Assembly: GCA_035384565.1 (NCBI GenBank)
Contig: DAOOIT010000029.1
Coordinates: forward strand, 1-64,000
Direction: 5' to 3'
Length of the DNA stretch: 64,000 nucleotides
From: Planctomycetota bacterium
GTDB taxonomy: Bacteria; Planctomycetota; PUPC01; DSUN01
Positions 1 to 8,637 of the stretch are shown one piece after another; position 1 is the first letter of the stretch, and each line of letters opens with the position of its first letter. Both the position numbers and the translations under genes were made by a program. The notes under the pieces were generated by a model that saw only the letters and a list, made by a program, of their open reading frames with translations, did not search any database and was not told where the DNA came from.

Positions 1-74
1 GCCGTCACTCCGCACTGCGGGGGCGAGGGGGGGTGCACTTGACCGAACGGATACGTTTCAGGCGCGCTGTCGGC
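1..74. other. Left flank of first CRISPR array
   Basis: This 74-bp stretch precedes the first intact repeat. By the orientation of the I-E-type repeat it lies on the side where the leader should be. It is GC-rich, not AT-rich like many leaders. A G-run followed by a TGA-CCG-like end at about 30-45 weakly resembles the 3' half of a repeat, so it could be a decayed repeat. The window is too short on this side to decide. Confidence 0.35.
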
Positions 75-3000
75 GCATTCCCCACACACGTGGGGGTGAA
101 CCGCAGGCGATCAGCGGCTACGTGGGGCTCCAGATGCATTCCCCACACACGTGGGGGTGAACCGAGGGGAAGAACGGATTCAATTTCGAGCGCCTCGCAT
201 TCCCCACACACGTGGGGGTGAACCGCGGCTGGAAACGAGGTTCAAACGCGGCGTGCTGCATTCCCCACACACGTGGGGGTGAACCGTGACAGGCCCACCA
301 GGCGGGCCCGGCACGTCGGCATTCCCCACACACGTGGGGGTGAACCGAGCCTCGATGCAATCGAGCTTGAGTGCCTTCCGCATTCCCCACACACGTGGGG
401 GTGAACCGACTCCCCCACGGAGGCCGAGATCGTCGCGGCCGCATTCCCCACACACGTGGGGGTGAACCGAGGCACGGCGCGTGTTCGATTGATTCGCGCC
501 TGCATTCCCCACACACGTGGGGGTGAACCGTACATCGAGGCGCCCGAGGCGGGGCAGCCGCCGCATTCCCCACACACGTGGGGGTGAACCGGAGTCCGAC
601 AATGCGCCAGCCATTCATGTGCAGCATTCCCCACACACGTGGGGGTGAACCGCAGGGTGAGGTCGAGGTGCCCGCTGAGAAGAGGCATTCCCCACACACG
701 TGGGGGTGAACCGGGGGAAAGCGATGGTGCGCATCTTTCGCATTCGCATTCCCCACACACGTGGGGGTGAACCGCACGGAGGCTCCCCAACAGGCTGCCC
801 GTCGTCGCATTCCCCACACACGTGGGGGTGAACCGGAGGGCAGCTTTCACGTGAAGTGAGTCGCTCGGCATTCCCCACACACGTGGGGGTGAACCGTTCT
901 CCGAGAACGTCAGCTCGAAGGCCTCGGCGCATTCCCCACACACGTGGGGGTGAACCGGCAAGGGCGGTTACAACGTCGAAGTCGGGTTGGCATTCCCCAC
1001 ACACGTGGGGGTGAACCGGCGAAGCCCTGCTCCATGTGCCGCCGCACGGGGCATTCCCCACACACGTGGGGGTGAACCGAAGCGGGTGGAGTTGAGCTTG
1101 CCCACGGCGGCGCATTCCCCACACACGTGGGGGTGAACCGCTACATCCACGGGCTCATCGGCCGCGACACGCGCATTCCCCACACACGTGGGGGTGAACC
1201 GGGCACCGCGTACGCCTCCCTCGTGGCGCTCATGCATTCCCCACACACGTGGGGGTGAACCGGTGGCCAACGGCGCGCGGATCGCCCTGCTCGGGCATTC
1301 CCCACACACGTGGGGGTGAACCGCCGTTGGCCTCGATGGCCAGGGCGAGGGGCTTGCATTCCCCACACACGTGGGGGTGAACCGAGCTGGCGAGGCTCCC
1401 ACTACAGGGCCAGATTGCATTCCCCACACACGTGGGGGTGAACCGGCGGCGCCCCCGGTCGGCACGCGGGTCTCGTGGCATTCCCCACACACGTGGGGGT
1501 GAACCGATCACAGCCGACGCCGCTCTCACCGAGTTCGAGCATTCCCCACACACGTGGGGGTGAACCGTTCATTCGTCGTCTCCGTCAAAGAGGTCGTTGG
1601 CATTCCCCACACACGTGGGGGTGAACCGGCGACCCCGCCGAAGCGTAAAGATGCGGAGCTGCATTCCCCACACACGTGGGGGTGAACCGTTCGGCCAGGG
1701 CTACGCCTCGATGTCCGCGCCGCATTCCCCACACACGTGGGGGTGAACCGCACAAGGAGGAGGGGGGCTGCAAGTGCGCCGAGCATTCCCCACACACGTG
1801 GGGGTGAACCGCACACCGTCGGCCTCGGCATCGTCCCGACCCCGCATTCCCCACACACGTGGGGGTGAACCGAGGCGTGGCGTGAACACGACCTCCGGCA
1901 CCGCGCATTCCCCACACACGTGGGGGTGAACCGGCGGAGTGGAGCAAGGCGGCGGAGGCCGTGGCGCATTCCCCACACACGTGGGGGTGAACCGGGACCG
2001 CAAGATGGAGCACGAGCGGCTCACACGCATTCCCCACACACGTGGGGGTGAACCGTAGTGACCAGCCTGCGCCGTACTCACGAACAGGCATTCCCCACAC
2101 ACGTGGGGGTGAACCGCCACGCGGTTGGTGAAACTGGGCGCAACCGGGGCATTCCCCACACACGTGGGGGTGAACCGGCCGCCACGCCCCACGAGGGGCG
2201 CCTCCTGGCGCATTCCCCACACACGTGGGGGTGAACCGACCGATGCCCTGGAAGGAGCCTGCTCGGACTGGCATTCCCCACACACGTGGGGGTGAACCGT
2301 GGGCCACCCCTCCGATGTTGACGCAGTGCGGGCATTCCCCACACACGTGGGGGTGAACCGGCCGGCGGCACGGGGAACATTTACCTGTGGAAGCATTCCC
2401 CACACACGTGGGGGTGAACCGCAGGCGGAGGCGCTGCGAGCGGTGCGGCAGACGCATTCCCCACACACGTGGGGGTGAACCGCTGCAGTCGGCGGCGGTG
2501 GCGATGGCGTCGTAGCATTCCCCACACACGTGGGGGTGAACCCGTTGCATCGCCTGCCGCCGTGCTGGCGACGCCGCATTCCCCACACACGTGGGGGTGA
2601 ACCGTTGAGCGCGACCACGCGCCCAGGCGGCAACTCGCATTCCCCACACACGTGGGGGTGAACCGCTCTCGGCGAAGATCTACACCGTGGACCCGAAGCA
2701 TTCCCCACACACGTGGGGGTGAACCGGCCACGGCGTTCTTGAACGGGTTCACCAGCCCGCATTCCCCACACACGTGGGGGTGAACCGTACTTCCTGTGCG
2801 CGAAGGGCCACGACTGGGAGCATTCCCCACACACGTGGGGGTGAACCGGTATACGTATCCCCGAACAGGTAGATGTTGGCGCATTCCCCACACACGTGGG
2901 GGTGAACCGAGCGACGTGGCGGCATGGCGCGCCCGCAATGGGCATTCCCCACACACGTGGGGGTGAACCGCCTTGGGCGTCCTCGTTCCCGTACACGTCC

Positions 3001-5166
3001 GCCGCATTCCCCGCACACGTGGGGGTGAACCGGAGTATCATCAATGGACATCGTGCCGCTGATCGCATTCCCCACACACGTGGGGGTGAACCGGGCGTCG
3101 CAGGCATGGCGCCGACGTCGCAGGGGCATTCCCCACACACGTGGGGGTGAACCGGGCGGAAGCGATGCCGTCGCTCGCCATCTCCTGCATTCCCCACACA
3201 CGTGGGGGTGAACCGTTCTGGGACGCCCTGGCCAAGGCGGACAAGGTGCATTCCCCACACACGTGGGGGTGAACCGCCCGACCCCGGCGGCGAACACATC
3301 ATCTGCGCGCATTCCCCACACACGTGGGGGTGAACCGCTCAGGTCGGCGTCCAGGCCCGCCACGGCGGCGCATTCCCCACACACGTGGGGGTGAACCGCG
3401 TCGGAGAATGGCCTCTGCCAGCCGCAGCCGCATTCCCCACACACGTGGGGGTGAACCGGTCACGGCTGCGGACGCCGGCAGCGACCAGATGCATTCCCCA
3501 CACACGTGGGGGTGAACCGCCGCAGCGGGTGCCCGTCTGCAACGCCTCGGTGCATTCCCCACACACGTGGGGGTGAACCGGCGCGCACGCGCGGCGTGGA
3601 AACGCCCGACGCGCATTCCCCACACACGTGGGGGTGAACCGGCGGGGCGATCTGGCCAGACACCGTGATGCTTGCATTCCCCACACACGTGGGGGTGAAC
3701 CGTTCAGCCCAGAGCAGGCCCGCAGATGGCTTGAGCATTCCCCACACACGTGGGGGTGAACCGCACTTGGAAACGCGCAACTGGACCTATGCGCCGCATT
3801 CCCCACACACGTGGGGGTGAACCGCGGCCACGCGGAGGCAGCCTAACTCTGCGGGAGCATTCCCCACACACGTGGGGGTGAACCGCTGGCCGCGAATCCG
3901 CGCGCCCCGCTCGACGCGCATTCCCCACACACGTGGGGGTGAACCGGACGCCCGCGACCGCCTGATCGACCAGGCCGCGCATTCCCCACACACGTGGGGG
4001 TGAACCGCGAAGGTGATCGCGAATCTGCGCCTGCAACGCGCATTCCCCACACACGTGGGGGTGAACCGGCTCCGCCGCTGAAATTCACCCACGGCGTGGT
4101 GCATTCCCCACACACGTGGGGGTGAACCGCTCCTGAAGGTGCTGGAGAAATACCAGCACGGGCATTCCCCACACACGTGGGGGTGAACCGCGGTCGAGGT
4201 CGCTCCCCGTGGAGTTCTTGACGCATTCCCCACACACGTGGGGGTGAACCGCTCGGGGAGCTGGAGAAGTGGCTCGCCGACAAGCATTCCCCACACACGT
4301 GGGGGTGAACCGTATGCGCGCCTGTATGAGGCCGGCGTGGCCGCGCATTCCCCACACACGTGGGGGTGAACCGATTGGAGTCACGATGTCGGTTAGTAGC
4401 ATACCGCATTCCCCACACACGTGGGGGTGAACCGCCGGCCCCGCCGTGGCGGCTCACGGGCGACGCGCATTCCCCACACACGTGGGGGTGAACCGCGAAG
4501 GTGAGGCGCACGTCAGCCGGCGCCCAAGCATTCCCCACACACGTGGGGGTGAACCGGGCCTGCCTCGGGATGAGGAAGCGGCGAAGCGGCATTCCCCACA
4601 CACGTGGGGGTGAACCGGTGGTCCGCAGCAACCTCATCTACGTCAACCGGCATTCCCCACACACGTGGGGGTGAACCGGCCGTGGCCGACGCCGTGAAGG
4701 AGGCGGCGAAGCATTCCCCACACACGTGGGGGTGAACCGCCGTCATGGGCGTCTCTGCCATCATGCCCGAGGCATTCCCCACACACGTGGGGGTGAACCG
4801 CCTGCCGAGCGGCTCGCCGTGCGGTCGAAGTGGCATTCCCCACACACGTGGGGGTGAACCGAGCAAGCTCATGGGCCGAGCCGTCCCAGGGCCGCATTCC
4901 CCACACACGTGGGGGTGAACCGATGGTGTTCGTCGGCATGGCCCTTGTCGTCGTGCATTCCCCACACACGTGGGGGTGAACCGCCTGTTCGGCCTCCGCG
5001 CCGACCGCACCGACCGCATTCCCCACACACGTGGGGGTGAACCGCTCGAGGGGGGACTGCCGCTTGTTGAGACCGAGCATTCCCCACACACGTGGGGGTG
5101 AACCGTGGTCTCGCGAATACGAGGAGCTGAAGGCGGCGCATTCCCCACACACGTGGGGGTGAACCG
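75..5166 (+). CRISPR. CRISPR array 1, type I-E-like repeat, 84 repeats
   Basis: The 29-bp repeat starts GCATTCCCCACACACGTG and ends GGGGTGAACCG, and recurs with a 61-bp period. The first copy is at 75-103 and the last at 5138-5166, which gives 84 repeats and 83 spacers. Spacers are 32 bp, with one of 33 bp before the repeat at 3004 and one of 31 bp before the repeat at 3430. CCCCAC and GTGGGG form a 6-bp stem with a 4-nt loop. The TTCCCC...GGG-TGAACCG pattern and the 29/32 geometry are those of type I-E arrays, so the leader is expected at the left. Two variant repeats were seen: the copy at 2515-2543 ends in C instead of G, and the copy at 3004-3032 has CCCCGCACAC. The last repeat is perfect, not degenerate as array ends usually are. 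No type I-E cas gene is in the window. Confidence 0.97.
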
Positions 5167-5173
5167 TCGCTGG

Positions 5174-5892
5174 GGCTCAGAAGGTGCCCCGATCATGAGG
5201 GGATTGAAACCCCAGGGCACGGCGCACACGGTTGTGGTGCCTCGCAGGCGTTGGCTCAGAAGGTGCCCCGATCATGAGGGGATTGAAACTGGTCTTCGCA
5301 GTTTGTCTGGATGAGTTCGATCGAATGGTTGGCTCAGAAGGTGCCCCGATCATGAGGGGATTGAAACCATTGGCACAAGTTTGCATTGGCGTCTCCTTTA
5401 CAATGGCTCAGAAGGTGCCCCGATCATGAGGGGATTGAAACCAAGCATTGCGCTCATCGGTTCGCTCCCACAGTCCAGATGGGGCTCAGAAGGTGCCCCG
5501 ATCATGAGGGGATTGAAACTGCTCTGTCACTGGCATGGCTCGTCTCCTGCTCACCTGTGGCTCAGAAGGTGCCCCGATCATGAGGGGATTGAAACCAGGC
5601 GTGGGTAGGCGGATCGTCGTCCCAGCTCCTCATAGTGGCTCAGAAGGTGCCCCGATCATGAGGGGATTGAAACCTCGTAGCGTCGTTCCGGCAGTCGCTG
5701 GAGTCTCGAGGGCTCAGAAGGTGCCCCGATCATGAGGGGATTGAAACTGCTCTGTCACTGGCATGGCTCGTCTCCTGCTCACCTGTGGCTCAGAAGGTGC
5801 CCCGATCATGAGGGGATTGAAACGCCGCGCCCGGCGCTCTTGCTCCGCCAGCCAAGCGGCCGGCTCAGAAGGTGCCCCGATCATGGGGGATT
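5174..5892 (+). CRISPR. CRISPR array 2, 37-bp repeat ending GATTGAAAC
   Basis: Nine intact 37-bp repeats start GGCTCAGAAGGTGCCCCGAT and end CATGAGGGGATTGAAAC. They begin at 5174, 5253, 5331, 5405, 5483, 5559, 5637, 5711 and 5787. A tenth, degenerate copy begins at 5862 and loses its 3' end. The nine spacers are 37-42 bp. The ATTGAAAC end is the usual 8-nt crRNA 5' tag of type III and some type I systems, and the decayed copy at the right marks the leader-distal end, so both arrays read left to right. Spacers 5 (5520-5558) and 8 (5748-5786) are identical. Spacer 1 (5211-5252) matches a gene in this window. Only 7 nt (5167-5173) separate it from array 1. Confidence 0.97.
5211..5252 (+). other. 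Self-matching spacer, array 2 spacer 1
   Basis: The 42-bp spacer begins CCCAGGGCACGGCGC and ends CGCAGGCGTT. Its reverse complement is found without a mismatch at 34673-34714, inside the Ser/Thr kinase gene. The match stops exactly at both spacer edges. The spacer has the sense of the kinase mRNA, so a crRNA from this array would be identical to the transcript and could pair only with the template DNA strand. Confidence 0.97.
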
Positions 5893-5900
5893 AGCCAGCG

Positions 5901-6782
5901 GTGAACAGTAGTGCGTCCCTCGCCGAGGAATTGAAAGCGCTGCTCTCCGAGGTGCGCGTCCTGCCCAGGCGACTGTCGCTGGACACTCCCGGGGTGCGGG
6001 CCACGGTGCCCATGCTGCGCGGCGTGTGGGGCGCCGCTCTGCGTGCCTTGGACCCTGTGGCCTACCGCGTTGTCTTCGAGGGAATCGGCCCCGTGCACGA
6101 CCGGACGCCAGCCTACGTGCTTCGCCCTGCGCCGCCCGACCCTGCCGACGCGCCAGCGGTCGAATGGATTGGCCTTGGTGGCGCCCGCGAACACGACCTC
6201 AGCCTGCTTCGTGCCTGGGACGTGGCCTCGGGCATGGGACTGGGGCCGGCACGCAGGCGCTTCCGCATCCGATCCATCCGGCTCGCCGGCCCAACGGGCG
6301 CCTTGCTGCCGGAGAATGCCGAGGCCAGTGGCTGGCCGGTCTCGGAGGCGGCATGGCTGCCAGGGGCCGACCCGGGCGCGGTCCCTTGCCGCCTCTGTTG
6401 CCCGGCGCCCCTGCGGCTGATTCGCCGGGGCGTCTTGGTGGCCGCCCCGACGCTCGCGGACATCACCGCTGCGGCGGCGCGCCGCCTCGGGGCGCTGCTG
6501 GCTTCTTTCGCGCGCCCGAGGCTGGCCGACCTGCAACCCCGGCTCCTCGAAGTCGCCAGGGACATTCCCGCCGAGCACTGGCATGGCGGGCCGTTGGACC
6601 TCATTCGCTATTCGGGCAGGCAGAAGGCCGAGTTGGAGTTCCGGGGCGTGGCGGGGCACCTTGACCTGCCCGCCGGTGCGGGCGCTCTATGGCCCTTGCT
6701 CGCCGCGATGCAGTGGCTGCACGTCGGCAAGGGAACCGTGGTTGGAATGGGGCAGCTCACTGCTGCCCCCCTGGGGCCATAG
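5901..6782 (+). CDS. cas6: CRISPR pre-crRNA endoribonuclease Cas6
   Basis: The 293-residue protein is a RAMP-fold Cas6, the enzyme that cuts repeat RNA to release crRNAs. The clearest sign is the C-terminal glycine-rich loop HVGKGTVVGMGQ at about residues 274-285, preceded by a WPLLAAMQWL helix, as in the Cas6 C-terminal domain family. A CRLC motif lies near residue 160. The GTG start at 5901 is the first start after an in-frame stop at 5892 and lies 9 bp after the degenerate last repeat of array 2; no strong ribosome binding site is seen. Its position makes it the likely processing enzyme for the 37-bp repeat. Type I-E repeats are normally cut by the distinct Cas6e. No interference or adaptation genes accompany it, so it depends on effector genes elsewhere. 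Confidence 0.88.
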   Translation: MNSSASLAEELKALLSEVRVLPRRLSLDTPGVRATVPMLRGVWGAALRALDPVAYRVVFEGIGPVHDRTPAYVLRPAPPDPADAPAVEWIGLGGAREHDLSLLRAWDVASGMGLGPARRRFRIRSIRLAGPTGALLPENAEASGWPVSEAAWLPGADPGAVPCRLCCPAPLRLIRRGVLVAAPTLADITAAAARRLGALLASFARPRLADLQPRLLEVARDIPAEHWHGGPLDLIRYSGRQKAELEFRGVAGHLDLPAGAGALWPLLAAMQWLHVGKGTVVGMGQLTAAPLGP

Positions 6783-7177
6783 GGGCGCGGGGCAGGTAAC
6801 GGGAATGCAGGGAACATCTATGGGCAAGCCTGGTAAGCCGGAAGCGGACAGAGAGCGGGGCTCTCCATCCTTCTGTGGGCATCGTCGGGTCGCGACGCGC
6901 CCGGACAAAGCATCGCTGCAGAGGTAGATGTGTCTCTCGCCCAACACGGTCCAGGCCATCAGAATGTCGCTCGCCCTGACGGTGATGGTCGCGGGCACCC
7001 CGTGCTCGTCGGGGGTGGCCACGGCTTGCGACTGTCACGCCCTCGTGGACACCGCGGCCGAGAACAGGCTGAACGGCCGGCCGTCGAGAATCATAGCACC
7101 GGCAGCCGCAACCTGCGACACACGCCGCTGCCCACTGCGCCAGCACGGCAGCCGACAGCCGCTGCCGCCATGCCCCC
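6783..7177. other. Stretch without a supported gene
   Basis: This 395-bp gap lies between the convergent ends of cas6 and the DUF932 gene. A minus-strand frame opening with GTG at 7022 runs 111 codons into the cas6 3' end, but it has no ribosome binding site, follows an in-frame stop by 15 nt and has an unnatural composition in its second half. I do not call it. No attachment site or terminator was recognised. Confidence 0.5.
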
Positions 7178-8203
7178 TCAATTCCTCGACGCATCCAGCA
7201 TTGCCACGGCCTGCTCGTATGCCCTCGATTTCATCTGGTGCCCTCTGCCGAACCACAGCGAGTTGAGCCGGCGGGCACGGTCGGTCTTGGGCTTGAACTT
7301 GCCCCACAGGTGGTCCACATACTCCGTCACGCCGTTGTAGGCGGCCCACAGCGTGTTGCGGACGTTCTTTACGTCGTTGCCCTTGCCCTCGACGGCAAGG
7401 CGGGCCGATTGCTCCCTATCGAACAGCGCCCGCTCCCGCAGGCTCTCGGCCATGCGCGATTCGCCGGGGGTCGGGGGCGGCGCGGGGAACACGGCCGCCA
7501 GATAGGACGCCAGCAACTCATCGGTCAAGGTCATTCGCGCCATACGCTGGAAATCCTGCTCCATCGTCTTGAACTGAGCGTTGATGATCCCAAGCGTCTC
7601 CTTCGCCTTGTCGAGGCGGCGGGGCATGTCGGGCTTGTGGGCGATGCTGGCCGTCGGCCCGGCCTTCAGCGCCCGCGTCAAGGTGTTCTGGCACACGACC
7701 CTGACCGGGGTGAACTTGATCCGGATGGCCGTGTGCCCGTCGTGGCCGTTGGAGAGCAGGAGGTACTTCTCGGCGAGGTCGTCGCCCACCACGCGGATGC
7801 AGGACGGCAGCTTGGCGAGAACCCAGACGCGGGAGCCGTTGCGCAGGGCTCCCGCCGTGTGGTAGATGGCGGCGCCCATGCCCACGATGCTGTCGAAGAA
7901 GCGGAAGGCGTCCGTGTTCTGGAGGAGCTTGTAGTCTCGGCCGACCACGCCGAACACGGGGCAGCCCTGCTCGCCCCAGGCGTACTCGGGCACAGTCGCG
8001 AAGTAGTCGGGCACCTTCGCGCTACCGGTCTTGTCCAAGGCACAGAGGGGCACCTTGAGCACTTTCCAGTCGAGTTGGGCGGCCTTGATCGCCTCAGCGG
8101 ACGTGGCGGGGCCGTTCAGGGCCGTCCCGAGGCCGTGCCAAGGCACGTCGCCCCAGTAGAACATGCTCGCCTTGCCGTTCTTGACGTTCAGTTCGTGCGC
8201 CAC
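7178..8203 (-). CDS. DUF932 phage/plasmid-like protein
   Basis: The 341-residue protein belongs to the DUF932 family (phage/plasmid-like protein TIGR03299). The opening MAHELNVKNGKASMFYWG, then WHGLGT, then VVGRDYKLLQNTDAFRFFD and VRVVCQNTL, is the order of conserved blocks in that family. The biochemical role is unknown; members are common in phages, plasmids and integrated elements. The GTG start at 8203 is supported by AAGGAGG eight bases upstream. It faces away from the genes to its right. It may be the left part of the element that ends at the tRNA, or an older mobile remnant. Confidence 0.85.
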   Translation of the reverse strand: MAHELNVKNGKASMFYWGDVPWHGLGTALNGPATSAEAIKAAQLDWKVLKVPLCALDKTGSAKVPDYFATVPEYAWGEQGCPVFGVVGRDYKLLQNTDAFRFFDSIVGMGAAIYHTAGALRNGSRVWVLAKLPSCIRVVGDDLAEKYLLLSNGHDGHTAIRIKFTPVRVVCQNTLTRALKAGPTASIAHKPDMPRRLDKAKETLGIINAQFKTMEQDFQRMARMTLTDELLASYLAAVFPAPPPTPGESRMAESLRERALFDREQSARLAVEGKGNDVKNVRNTLWAAYNGVTEYVDHLWGKFKPKTDRARRLNSLWFGRGHQMKSRAYEQAVAMLDASRN

Positions 8204-8637
8204 GACCCGCCTCCTTTCGCGAAGAGCCGACCGGGGACAAGACCTCAGTGGTGCGCCGTTGGAAGGCAGTTAGCCCCACACGCGTGAGATACCTCGTGCG
8301 CCCGAGGATTAGTAAACACCTACGCCAACTTCGGGCGGGAGTCAAGGGGTAGGAACGAAATCGGTCGAAAAACCTTGGTAGATGGCGACTTACAGTAGCC
8401 ATGAGGCGGGAAAGGCCGGTCGGCTGACGATGGTGGGTTGTATGCAAGTATATCAGCCCACGTCCGTGATAGTGTGTCCTCGCGCGCGCATGCGCGCACG
8501 CGCGTGGCAGCGCTGGTCGGTCGCCACGCCTCCCATGCTCTGATGCCCGAGCGACAACGTGCCCCATGGACGACCGCCAGCCTGCACCGTCGTCCGTGCC
8601 GCCGATCGCATTCCGACCTTGACAGCACCCCTGGCAG
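8204..8637. other. Divergent non-coding region with Z-DNA-prone run
   Basis: No supported gene lies in these 434 bp between the minus-strand DUF932 gene and the plus-strand zinc-ribbon gene. At 8481-8506 there are 26 bases of perfectly alternating pyrimidine and purine (CGCGCGCGCATG followed by CGCGCACGCGCGTG), whose core GCGCGCATGCGCGC is a palindrome. Such runs favour left-handed or cruciform DNA. No copy of the tRNA-Lys 3' end, which would mark a left attachment site, was found here. Confidence 0.55.

Noticed and set aside
118..5150. Long open frames across array 1 on both strands with repeating VHPHVCGEC or GSPPRVWGM peptides
   Set aside because: They are translations of the 61-bp CRISPR unit. 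The regular peptide repeats come from the 29-bp repeat and the variable parts from spacers.
104..5861. Other spacer matches inside the window
   Set aside because: I compared a number of spacers by eye with the element and kinase genes and found only the one match. A full alignment search was not possible, so further matches are not excluded.
5865..6659. Minus-strand frame opposite cas6
   Set aside because: It is a GC-rich shadow in which Arg, Gln and Gly dominate. The plus frame has the Cas6 G-loop.
6687..7194. Two overlapping minus-strand frames between cas6 and the DUF932 gene
   Set aside because: No ribosome binding site and poor composition, and one follows a stop by only 15 nt. They could be relics but cannot be supported.
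8284..8345. A patch CCCGAGGATTAGTAA resembling the tRNA-Lys anticodon region, as a possible left attachment site
   Set aside because: The similarity is short (about 12 of 15) and does not extend to the tRNA 3' end, where integrases recombine.
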